Shown here piece by piece: positions 6,142 to 11,808 of a DNA stretch of 12,236 nucleotides. A program made the translations under genes and the position numbers. This DNA comes from Novosphingobium sp. (GTDB lineage Bacteria; Pseudomonadota; Alphaproteobacteria; Sphingomonadales; Sphingomonadaceae): positions 1 through 12,236 of the forward strand of contig JADYXV010000298.1 in assembly GCA_020853995.1 (NCBI GenBank), read 5' to 3'. The notes beneath the pieces were generated by a model. It searched no databases. It was not told where the DNA came from and was given only the letters and a program-made list of their open reading frames with translations. Each line of letters starts with the position of its first letter. Position 1 is the first letter of the stretch.

Positions 6142-7197
6142 ATGTCACTTCTTGAAGCCCGCAAGACATACAAGCCCTTCGAATATCCCTGGGCCTATGA
6201 ATTCTGGAAGCGCCAGCAGCAGATCCACTGGATGCCCGAAGAAGTGCCATTGGGCGAAGATTGCCGCGATTGGGCGCAGAAAATTTCAGAGCATGAGCGC
6301 AACCTGCTCACGCAGATCTTCCGCTTCTTCACGCAAGCCGACGTGGAAGTGCAGAACTGCTACCACGAACAATATGGCCGCGTGTTCAAGCCGACCGAAG
6401 TGAAGATGATGCTGGCCGCGTTTTCCAACATGGAAACCGTGCACATCGCCGCATACAGCCACCTGCTCGACACCATCGGCATGCCCGAAAGCGAATATGG
6501 CATGTTCCTTGAGTACGAGGAACTGAAGGCCAAGCACGATTACCTGCAACAGTTCGGCGTTGATAACGACGAAGACATCGCGCGCACCCTCGCCATGTTC
6601 GGCGGCTTTACCGAAGGCCTGCAACTGTTCGCCAGCTTTGCCATGCTGATGAACTTCCCGCGCTTCAACAAGATGAAGGGCATGGGTCAGATTGTCACAT
6701 GGTCGATCCGCGATGAATCGCTGCACTGCGAAGGCATTACCAAGCTGTTTCACGCCTTCGTGGCCGAGCGCGGCTGCCTGACCAAGGCGGTGAAGGAAGA
6801 CATCATCGATTGCTGCCAGAAGACGGTCCGCCTTGAAGACGCGTTCATCGATCTGGCCTTCGAACAAGGCCCCGTCCCCGGCATGAGCGCCAAGGAAATC
6901 AAGCGCTACATCCGCTACATCGCCGACTGGCGCCTCAGCCAGCTTGGCCTGCCCGCGGTCTACATGATCGAAGACCACCCCCTCCCCTGGCTCGCCCCGC
7001 TGCTCAACGGCGTAGAACACGCCAACTTCTTCGAAACCCGCGCGACGGAATATTCCAAGGCCGCCACCAAGGGTGACTGGAACACGGTATGGAGCAGCTT
7101 CGACAAGCGCCGCAACGCGAAATCAGCCGCGAATGAAGCCGCGCCGGTCGAGATCGAGGTCGATATGTTTGGTGGGGCCGGGATCGCGGCAGAGTAA
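6142..7197 (+). CDS. nrdB: Ribonucleoside-diphosphate reductase, class I beta subunit (NrdB)
   Basis: The radical-generating subunit of class I ribonucleotide reductase, 351 residues. All six di-metal ligands of a canonical NrdB are present at E. coli spacing: D67, E98, H101, E158, E192 and H195 (matching D84, E115, H118, E204, E238, H241). The radical tyrosine is present as Y105 in METVHIAAY (matching Y122). This points to a tyrosyl-radical enzyme rather than the Phe-bearing class Ic type. There is no N-terminal ATP-cone, as some NrdB groups carry; the protein begins at the core (MSLLEARKTYKPFEYPW). The last 25 residues, ending EVDMFGGAGIAAE, would contain the tail that docks on NrdA. It is separated from nrdA by about 1.27 kb and two other genes, so it is probably transcribed on its own. 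Confidence 0.95.
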   Translation: MSLLEARKTYKPFEYPWAYEFWKRQQQIHWMPEEVPLGEDCRDWAQKISEHERNLLTQIFRFFTQADVEVQNCYHEQYGRVFKPTEVKMMLAAFSNMETVHIAAYSHLLDTIGMPESEYGMFLEYEELKAKHDYLQQFGVDNDEDIARTLAMFGGFTEGLQLFASFAMLMNFPRFNKMKGMGQIVTWSIRDESLHCEGITKLFHAFVAERGCLTKAVKEDIIDCCQKTVRLEDAFIDLAFEQGPVPGMSAKEIKRYIRYIADWRLSQLGLPAVYMIEDHPLPWLAPLLNGVEHANFFETRATEYSKAATKGDWNTVWSSFDKRRNAKSAANEAAPVEIEVDMFGGAGIAAE

Positions 7198-7224
7198 TTC
7201 TGCCATTGTGTTAGTTACGAAACG

Positions 7225-7252
7225 GGCGGCGCAGCGATGCGCCGCCTTTTTT
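7225..7252 (+). terminator. Intrinsic terminator of nrdB
   Basis: A perfect 9-bp stem GGCGGCGCA/TGCGCCGCC with a four-base loop is followed directly by six T. It begins 28 bases after the nrdB stop. Stem and T tract make this a clear intrinsic terminator on the forward strand. Confidence 0.88.
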
Positions 7253-7261
7253 GTATTCTCG

Positions 7262-7296
7262 CCCCCTTCCCGCCTGCGAGAAAGGTTGGGGATGGG
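7262..7296. repeat. Degraded relative of the 5497-5553 palindromes
   Basis: The stretch follows the same order as the second copy at 5532 (C-rich block, GCCTGCGAG centre, then GGTTGGGGATGGG), but several substitutions break the perfect stem. It lies just past the nrdB terminator and carries no gene. Confidence 0.45.
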
Positions 7297-7362
7297 CATT
7301 AGGCAATCGCCGAATATGGCGCGACCGTTGCGCACGCTTCGAGCATAGCATAGGCACCGCCA

Positions 7363-7626
7363 ATGGAATTTGATGACCAGATGCGCCGGTACTTCGGCAC
7401 CGATGACCTTGCAGCCGCCACGCCTGCTGCGCTGGAGGCGGGCGTCGAGCACATGTTGGTGGATTTCGGGCTGGAGAAAGACCGCGCGCGTCGCTTCGGC
7501 ATGTGGTCTTTGCTTTATATGCTGTCAGCCGCACCTGATCTGGACGTGGCGTTCAAAGATCCGGAAGACCGCGATGCCGCGCGCAACTTCATGGATATGA
7601 TTGACCGCGCCACCCCTGAGCCTTGA
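7363..7626 (+). CDS. Hypothetical small soluble protein upstream of ruvA
   Basis: An 87-residue, acidic, mostly helical protein that I cannot assign to a named family. It starts MEFDDQMRRYFGTDDLAAAT and contains GVEHMLVDFGLEKDRARRFG and MWSLLYMLSAAPDLDVAFKD, with no signal peptide or strong membrane span. Codon use is GC-rich and matches its neighbours, supporting a real gene. The ribosome site is weak (AGG about ten bases before the ATG). It ends 52 bases before ruvA on the same strand and may be the first gene of the ruv transcript. ruvC, which precedes ruvA in many bacteria, is not here. Confidence 0.75.
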   Translation: MEFDDQMRRYFGTDDLAAATPAALEAGVEHMLVDFGLEKDRARRFGMWSLLYMLSAAPDLDVAFKDPEDRDAARNFMDMIDRATPEP

Positions 7627-7678
7627 GTTTGGGCAGCGGGCTTGCGCACGATCGCGGCGCAGTGCATAGGAACAAACC

Positions 7679-8293
7679 ATGATCGCCAAGCTCACCGGCA
7701 TCCTTGATGATACAGGCCCCGATTGGGCCGTGATTGACGTGAACGGCGTCGGCTACCTTGTGCAATGCTCGGCCAAAACGCTCACCCATCTGGGCATTCG
7801 CGGTGATAAAGTGGTGGTCCACACCGAAATGCAGGTGAGCGAGACGGACCAACGCCTGATCGGCTTTACCAGCGCGGGCGAACGCGCATGGTTTCGCCTG
7901 CTTACCGCAGTGCAGGGCGTGGGGTCCAAAGTGGCGCTGGCCATCCTCTCTGCGCTGGCCATTGAAGAATTGCAGCGCGCCTGCGCCAACGGCGATGCCG
8001 CCATGGTCGCCCGCGCCAACGGCGTCGGCCCCAAACTCGCCAGCCGCATCGTCAACGAACTGAAGGACAAGGCAGGCGGCCTGGCAGGCTACGTCTCACC
8101 CGCAGGCATGGGCGCAGACACCGGCTATACCCCGCCCGGCTCGGCCAGCGCCGACGCGATATCGGCCTTGCAGAACCTGGGCTTCAAGCCGCTGGTCGCC
8201 AGCACCGCAGTGGCCAAAGCGGTTGAGGAACTGGGTGAGGATGCGGGGCTGAACGATCTTGTGAGGGTTGCGCTGAAGAGGGCGGCGGGGTGA
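7679..8293 (+). CDS. ruvA: Holliday junction branch migration protein RuvA
   Basis: A 204-residue protein of standard RuvA length. RuvA tetramers clamp the Holliday junction and recruit RuvB hexamers that pump DNA during recombinational repair. The N-terminal OB-fold is about 1-63 (MIAKLTGIL, VDVNGVGYLV-like DVNGVGYLVQC). Two helix-hairpin-helix motifs follow: AVQGVGSKVALAIL near 80 and ANGVGPKLASRIVNELKDK near 115. A Gly/Pro/Ser-rich linker comes next (about 135-157), then the RuvB-binding domain III (158-204, DAISALQNLGFKP). AGGA seven bases before the ATG supports the start. The TGA stop at 8291-8293 overlaps the GTG start of the next small ORF, suggesting translational coupling. Confidence 0.97.
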   Translation: MIAKLTGILDDTGPDWAVIDVNGVGYLVQCSAKTLTHLGIRGDKVVVHTEMQVSETDQRLIGFTSAGERAWFRLLTAVQGVGSKVALAILSALAIEELQRACANGDAAMVARANGVGPKLASRIVNELKDKAGGLAGYVSPAGMGADTGYTPPGSASADAISALQNLGFKPLVASTAVAKAVEELGEDAGLNDLVRVALKRAAG

Positions 8294-8439
8294 GGCGCAG
8301 TCTTGGCCTGTTTCTTTTTGTTGTCGGCCTTGCTGGCGGCTGGCTTGCTAATGAAGCTACAGAATTCGTGCAAATTGACGCTTGCCTCGATGCCAGCGGT
8401 GCTTGGGATTATCAGGGCAAGGTTTGTCAAAGACCATGA
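8290..8439 (+). CDS. Small secreted or membrane-anchored protein with C-x-D...W...C motif
   Basis: A 49-residue ORF beginning at GTG 8290-8292, whose last two bases are the first two of the ruvA stop TGA. After MRRS comes a hydrophobic stretch (LGLFLFVVGLAGGWLA, about 5-20), a signal peptide or anchor, and then a short exported tail with ACLDASGAWDYQGKVCQRP. The CLD-x-x-G-x-W...C pattern recurs in small hypothetical periplasmic proteins of alphaproteobacteria, from memory. The two cysteines probably form a disulfide. The ribosome site would be GGCGGCGGG within the ruvA end. Overlap, signal-like N-terminus and recognisable tail together support a real gene. Function unknown. Confidence 0.68.
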   Translation: MRRSLGLFLFVVGLAGGWLANEATEFVQIDACLDASGAWDYQGKVCQRP

Positions 8440-8492
8440 TGGTGCGAACTTTCAGCAAAGGCCAATCTAGTGCGCCCTGCCCTGTTACCACT

Positions 8493-8521
8493 TTGCCATC
8501 CCGCCCCGAAAACGGTATGAT
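8493..8521 (+). promoter_or_regulatory. Candidate promoter for a leaderless parDE(-ruvB) transcript
   Basis: TTGCCA at 8493-8498 and TATGAT at 8516-8521 are 17 bases apart, a near-ideal sigma-70-like arrangement. The -10 ends only six bases before the parD ATG at 8528, so transcription would start at or next to the A of the start codon. No Shine-Dalgarno sequence precedes that ATG (GATCCAGCC), which fits leaderless initiation. ParD-type antitoxins usually repress their own promoter; I could not identify a clear operator palindrome. Confidence 0.55.
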
Positions 8522-8527
8522 CCAGCC

Positions 8528-8776
8528 ATGACCGACCTCAGCTTTTCCATTCCCTCGGTTTTGCAGACTTGGATCGAGCAGCAGATTGCCCAAGGCAACT
8601 ATGCCGATGCCGGTGATTATCTGCGCGACCTGATCCGGCGTGATCTTGCGCAGGCTGAAAACCTTGCGCATCTGCGCGCTCTGATCGAAGAGGGTGAAGC
8701 GTCGGGATATCTGGACGAAGAACCTGAAGCGCTGATCGAGGATATTATCGCAAAGCGCCGCGCACGGCATGGCTAG
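8528..8776 (+). CDS. parD: Type II antitoxin, ParD family
   Basis: An 82-residue ribbon-helix-helix antitoxin of the ParD type. Residues 4-45 (LSFSIPSVLQTWIEQQIAQG, NYADAGDYLRDLIRRDL) match the DNA-binding ParD pattern of a short beta strand, two helices and a conserved YxRDLIRRD. The C-terminal acidic helix (about 47-80, ALIEEGEASG, EALIEDIIAKRR) is the part that wraps the toxin. It neutralises ParE and represses the operon together with it. No ribosome site precedes the ATG, and a promoter ends six bases upstream, so translation is probably leaderless. It overlaps parE by eight bases. The cassette lies between the small ORF after ruvA and ruvB. Confidence 0.88.
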   Translation: MTDLSFSIPSVLQTWIEQQIAQGNYADAGDYLRDLIRRDLAQAENLAHLRALIEEGEASGYLDEEPEALIEDIIAKRRARHG

Positions 8777-9062
8777 GGTCAAGCTGAGTGCGGCGGCACG
8801 CCATGATATTGAAGCGATTGATAAGTACGGCAGCGCCCGTTTTGGCAACGACGTCGCAGCCGAATACGCCCGCAGCATTGCCAAAGCTCTGTTGCTCCTC
8901 GCACAGTACCCGCTAGGAGGACGAGCGCGCCCCGAACTGCACGCAACCACGCGAAGCAGGACACATCGCAGCCATGTGATCTATTATCGCGTGTCCGGCG
9001 ATACCGTCTTCATACAGCGCATTCTCCATCACTCGCAGGACGCCTTGGCGCGCTTCACATGA
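8769..9062 (+). CDS. parE: Type II toxin, RelE/ParE family
   Basis: A 97-residue toxin of the RelE/ParE superfamily. The pattern is typical of ParE: VKLSAAARHDIEAIDKYG (first helix pair), FGNDVAAEYARSIAKALLLL, the QYPLGGRARPEL turn, SHVIYYRVSGDTVFIQRILH (core strands) and the terminal HHSQDALARF. ParE proteins usually poison DNA gyrase, while some relatives cleave mRNA; which applies here cannot be read from sequence. The ATG lies inside the parD frame (eight-base overlap). The TGA stop at 9060-9062 overlaps the ruvB ATG at 9059 (ATGA), so toxin and RuvB translation may be coupled. No truncation is visible. Confidence 0.88.
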   Translation: MARVKLSAAARHDIEAIDKYGSARFGNDVAAEYARSIAKALLLLAQYPLGGRARPELHATTRSRTHRSHVIYYRVSGDTVFIQRILHHSQDALARFT

Positions 9063-10093
9063 CAGATAACCCCCTCCTTTCCCCTGACCGGCAGCACGAA
9101 GACGTAGACGCTGCGCTGCGCCCCAAAACACTGCATGAATTCGTGGGGCAGGAAGCCGCGCGCGATAACCTTCGCGTGTTTATCGAATCGGCCAAAATGC
9201 GGCGCGAGGCGATGGATCATGTGCTGTTCTTTGGCCCGCCGGGACTGGGCAAGACCACGCTGGCGCAGATCATCGCGCGCGAACTGGGCGTCAATTTCCG
9301 CGCCACGTCCGGCCCGGTCATCGCGAAGGCGGGCGATCTGGCGGCGCTGCTGACCAATCTTGAATCGGGCGATGTCCTGTTCATTGACGAAATCCACCGG
9401 CTGAACCCTGTGGTCGAAGAAGTGCTCTATCCGGCGATGGAGGACCGCGCGCTTGATCTGATCATCGGTGAAGGCCCCTCGGCGCGTTCAGTCCGGATCG
9501 ATCTGCCGCCCTTCACGCTGATCGGCGCGACGACGCGGCAAGGCCTTTTGCAAACGCCATTGCGCGACCGTTTCGGCATTCCGGTGCGGCTGCAATTCTA
9601 CTCCGTGGCGGAACTGGAACGTGTGGTGGCGCGCGGGGCATCACTGATGGGTGTGGGCATTGACAAGGGCGGGGCGACCGAAATTGCCCGCCGTGCGCGC
9701 GGAACGCCACGTGTCGCAGGCCGGTTGCTGCGCCGCGTGCGCGACTTTGCGCAAGTCGACGGGGTTGAGACAATCACCCAGAGCGTGGCCGATAGCGCGC
9801 TGACCCGGCTGGAAGTCGACAAGATCGGCCTTGATCTGCAGGACCGGCGTTACTTGATGATGATTGCCGACATTTACAAAGGCGGGCCGGTTGGTGTTGA
9901 AACGCTGGCGGCAGGACTGTCTGAACCGCGTGACACGATTGAGGAGGTGATCGAGCCTTACTTGATCCAACTCGGTCTTGTTGCCCGCACCGCGCGCGGA
10001 CGGTGCCTGAATGATCGCGGATGGCAGCATCTGGGAATCACCCCGCCCACCGGATCTACCCCGTCGCTGTTCGATGAAGACGGATCGCTTTAG
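9059..10093 (+). CDS. ruvB: Holliday junction branch migration ATPase RuvB
   Basis: The motor ATPase of the RuvAB complex, 344 residues, a normal length. Visible motifs: RPKTLHEFVGQ near the start, Walker A GPPGLGKTT at 59-67, Walker B VLFIDEIH with D110 and E111, sensor 1 and arginine-finger region GATTRQGLLQTPLRDRFGI, and sensor 2 RGTPRVAGRLLRRVRDFA (the usual form has IA instead of VA). The C-terminal winged helix holds GGPVGVETLAAGLSEPRDTI and EPYLIQLGLVARTARGR. It starts with ATGA overlapping the parE stop and has no gap of its own for a promoter. Its expression therefore depends on the ruvA transcript, the parDE promoter, or both. Confidence 0.97.
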   Translation: MTDNPLLSPDRQHEDVDAALRPKTLHEFVGQEAARDNLRVFIESAKMRREAMDHVLFFGPPGLGKTTLAQIIARELGVNFRATSGPVIAKAGDLAALLTNLESGDVLFIDEIHRLNPVVEEVLYPAMEDRALDLIIGEGPSARSVRIDLPPFTLIGATTRQGLLQTPLRDRFGIPVRLQFYSVAELERVVARGASLMGVGIDKGGATEIARRARGTPRVAGRLLRRVRDFAQVDGVETITQSVADSALTRLEVDKIGLDLQDRRYLMMIADIYKGGPVGVETLAAGLSEPRDTIEEVIEPYLIQLGLVARTARGRCLNDRGWQHLGITPPTGSTPSLFDEDGSL

Positions 10094-10183
10094 AACTCTG
10101 GATGGATTCGGTTCCATAATGGGACATTGTTAACGCTTGCGCCGTTGCGGTCCCGATTTCGGGCAGATTCAGGCCCGCAAACA

Positions 10184-10259
10184 GGGTTAACGGCATTGCT
10201 CTGCCCGCTTCGTTCTGCGCTTTTGGGTTTATCAGGAAAGGCAGGCAGAGCGTTAACCC
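10184..10259. promoter_or_regulatory. Bulged long hairpin with GTTAAC arms upstream of the PEP-CTERM gene
   Basis: GGGTTAAC (10184-10191) pairs with GTTAACCC (10252-10259), and GCTCTGCC (10198-10205) pairs with GGCAGAGC (10244-10251). Only six bases (10192-10197) bulge on the left side, and the loop is about 38 bases. A third GTTAAC is at 10129-10134. The structure lies between ruvB and the PEP-CTERM gene, so it may end the ruvB transcript (no T run) or act on the next gene. TTAACC also resembles CtrA half-sites, but the TTAA-N7-TTAA pair is absent. Confidence 0.4.
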
Positions 10260-10304
10260 CTCTTTGCTAGAGCGCTTTCCCAGGGAAGAACGAGAGCACA
10301 GATC

Positions 10305-11351
10305 ATGTCGGTTCGGATGGCTTTGGCAAAACTGGCGGCAGCAGCAGCAGGCGGAGCAATGCTCGGCGGCGGCGCAGTCCACGTATCGGAAGCCCCTTCA
10401 AAGGGCGAAATTCATCGCGTGAAGCCTATCAAGGTGAAGCAGGCCCAGCCAGTCAAGCGCAAGATCGCCCGCCGCGCTGCACCACGTGAAGTGCATCGTG
10501 CGCGCCGCATCGTGACCACGACGACAACCAAGACGTGTGAGCCCGCCCAGCAAATGGCGATGGTTCCAGTCCCCTACATGCCACCCATGCCACCCCAGCC
10601 AATGAATGGCGGCGGCGGCGGTGTGCCCGTGGTTATCGGCGGCGGCGGAATTGGCGGCTTTGGCGGCGGGTTCTTCGGCGGCTTCTTTGGCGGCGGCGGC
10701 GGCGGTAGCGGTGGTGCCGGCGGCAGCGTGGTCATCTCTTCCACCAGCACGGGCTCAACCTCTACCTCGGGCGGTTCTACATCGACTTCGGGCGGATCGA
10801 CCAGCAGCGGCGGAAGCTCCAGCACGACCGGCGGCGTATCAACATCTAGCGGTGGTGTTTCAACGTCCACATCCACTGGCGGCGTTTCCACTTCGACTGG
10901 TGGTGTCTCGACATCAACGTCGACGGGCGGCGTTTCGACATCAACCGGTGGCGTCTCAACTTCCACCGGCAGTGTCTCGACATCAACGGGTGGTGTTTCA
11001 ACCTCAACCGGCGGCGTATCCACGTCGAGCGGGAACGTCAGCACCTCATCCGGCAACGTTACTTCAAGTTCGTCCACCTCGACTTCATCAGGGAACGTCA
11101 CGTCGTCTTCCTCAACCTCGACGTCATCCAGCTCATCAACGTCAAGCAGCACCAGCAGCTCGACATCGTCGTCCACTTCCACCTCTACCGGCGGGAATAC
11201 AACCAGCGGAAACACGACGAGCGGCAACACCACAAGCGGGAACACGACGGGTGGTACTGAAGTGCCGGAACCATCGATGATCATCCTGTTCGGCGCGGCT
11301 GCGGCCGGCCTTGTCGCCCGCCGCCGCTTTGCCAAGGTAAAAGCGGCTTAG
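10305..11351 (+). CDS. PEP-CTERM sorted, Gly- and Ser/Thr-rich exported protein
   Basis: A 348-residue exported, low-complexity protein. Segments in order: signal peptide about 1-30 (MALAKLAAAAAGGAMLGGG); a strongly basic stretch about 33-70 (KPIKVK, VKRKIARRAAPREVHRARR); a Pro/Met patch about 85-100; poly-Gly about 101-141; Ser/Thr/Gly repeats 145-295; four N-T-T-[SG]-G units at 298-317; and the sorting signal VPEPSMI (V320-P323) with a hydrophobic helix and RRRFAK tail. PEP-CTERM tails are processed by exosortase (EpsH/XrtA-type) systems and such proteins are often glycosylated surface or biofilm components. No exosortase is in this window. The start is uncertain (Met1 or Met5; only a weak GAGAG about 12 bases upstream). 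The TAG stop lies inside the left end of the inverted-repeat element. Confidence 0.85.
   Translation: MSVRMALAKLAAAAAGGAMLGGGAVHVSEAPSKGEIHRVKPIKVKQAQPVKRKIARRAAPREVHRARRIVTTTTTKTCEPAQQMAMVPVPYMPPMPPQPMNGGGGGVPVVIGGGGIGGFGGGFFGGFFGGGGGGSGGAGGSVVISSTSTGSTSTSGGSTSTSGGSTSSGGSSSTTGGVSTSSGGVSTSTSTGGVSTSTGGVSTSTSTGGVSTSTGGVSTSTGSVSTSTGGVSTSTGGVSTSSGNVSTSSGNVTSSSSTSTSSGNVTSSSSTSTSSSSSTSSSTSSSTSSSTSTSTGGNTTSGNTTSGNTTSGNTTGGTEVPEPSMIILFGAAAAGLVARRRFAKVKAA
10830..11060 (+). repeat. Degenerate GGVSTST coding repeats
   Basis: About eleven imperfect units of 21-30 bases encode GGVSTST, GGVSTSTST and late variants GSVSTST and SGNVSTS. Synonymous codons vary between units, so the protein repeat is kept while the DNA repeat has diverged, suggesting selection on the protein pattern rather than fresh slippage. 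Confidence 0.7.
11196..11250 (+). repeat. Short tandem NTTSG coding repeat
   Basis: Four units of 15 bases encode N-T-T-S-G three times and N-T-T-G-G once, immediately before the PEP-CTERM signal. N-x-T tripeptides recur throughout. The DNA units are more alike than those of the upstream STSG block, so copy-number slippage is more likely here. Confidence 0.65.
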
Positions 11352-11620
11352 AGCGCTTTCCGACCAATCTGGCTCACCGTGACGGAGCCGATTTTGGCCG
11401 AGTGCAAGGATTGAGGAGGGAGCCATGCGGTCGCATAGTGACCGACGAAAGACGCAGCAATCGGCCAAAAGGGGCCCGCCCCGGAGGGGTTGACGCAGGA
11501 AGCCCCTCGGACAGCGTTACCTTGCTTGGACGGGCAACCAGCCCGCCCTGCAAAAGGTGCCTTGCCGAGAGGCTTCCTGCGTCAATCACGGTGATCCAGA
11601 TTGGTCGGAAAGCGCTCTAA
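11348..11620. mobile_element. MITE-like element with 35-bp terminal inverted repeats
   Basis: The ends 11348-11382 and 11586-11620 are reverse complements with one mismatch in 35 (TTAGAGCGCTTTCCGACCAA outermost). TA at both outer ends (TA-GAGCGC...GCGCTC-TA) would fit the TA target duplication of Tc1/mariner/IS630-type elements. Inside are two further inverted pairs: TTTTGGCCGA near 11392 with TCGGCCAAAA near 11460, and GACGCAGGAAGCC near 11491 with GGCTTCCTGCGTC near 11573. No transposase is encoded; a 72-codon frame (11402-11620) reads into the right arm and is probably fortuitous. The left end supplies the stop codon of the PEP-CTERM gene. Confidence 0.6.
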
Positions 11621-11637
11621 TTCACGCAAGTTAAAGC

Positions 11638-11655
11638 CCCCGCTCTCCGGCGGGG
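11638..11655 (+). terminator. Small GC hairpin after the inverted-repeat element
   Basis: CCCCGC/GCGGGG enclose TCTCCG, with no T tract. It lies between the element and the stronger terminator just downstream and may be part of the same termination region. Confidence 0.3.
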
Positions 11656-11664
11656 CACATGAAG

Positions 11665-11695
11665 GGGCGGCCTCCGGGGGGAGCCGCCCTTTTTT
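11665..11695 (+). terminator. Intrinsic terminator, forward strand
   Basis: GGGCGGC (11665-11671) pairs with GCCGCCC (11683-11689), partly extended inward by CTCC against GGAG-like bases, and six T follow directly (11690-11695). It probably ends the PEP-CTERM transcript after passing through the inverted-repeat element. Confidence 0.75.
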
Positions 11696-11753
11696 GTTGG
11701 GCCGCAATGCAGGACTTCGGGGCACGGCCGATCAACTTCGCATTCGAGCATGA

Positions 11754-11787
11754 AAAAGCCCGCCGGGGATGATCCCGGCGGGCTTTT
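11754..11787 (-). terminator. Bidirectional intrinsic terminator for aconitase
   Basis: A perfect 14-bp inverted repeat AAAAGCCCGCCGGG/CCCGGCGGGCTTTT with a six-base loop starts 22 bases beyond the aconitase stop as read on the minus strand. A-rich and T-rich edges make it work in both directions; five T follow the stem on the minus strand. Confidence 0.88.
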
Positions 11788-11808
11788 GTTTCGGCAATGC
11801 CGCCCCGC

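Noticed and set aside
4893..6155. 420-codon forward open frame across the nrdA-nrdB gap
   Set aside because: It overlaps the PepSY-type gene in another frame and the DUF2171 gene on the other strand, reads through the palindromes as PLPLAGG-type repeats, and has no protein family likeness. It is open only because GC-rich DNA has few stops.
8357..8950. 197-codon minus-strand frame opposite parD and the 49-residue ORF
   Set aside because: The opposite strand encodes clear ParD and ParE proteins. This frame is a shadow without a recognisable family.
10830..11060. CRISPR-like regular repeat pattern
   Set aside because: The repetition is in frame, encodes GGVSTST units and lacks conserved repeats with unique spacers.
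10574..11335. 253-codon minus-strand frame rich in Val, Asp and Pro opposite the PEP-CTERM gene
   Set aside because: It mirrors the Ser/Thr/Gly coding repeats, has no plausible start context and no domain. The forward frame has a signal peptide and a PEP-CTERM tail.
11402..11620. 72-codon frame inside the inverted-repeat element
   Set aside because: It runs into the right terminal repeat and its codons coincide with internal palindromes. Homologues would reflect repeat copies rather than a protein.
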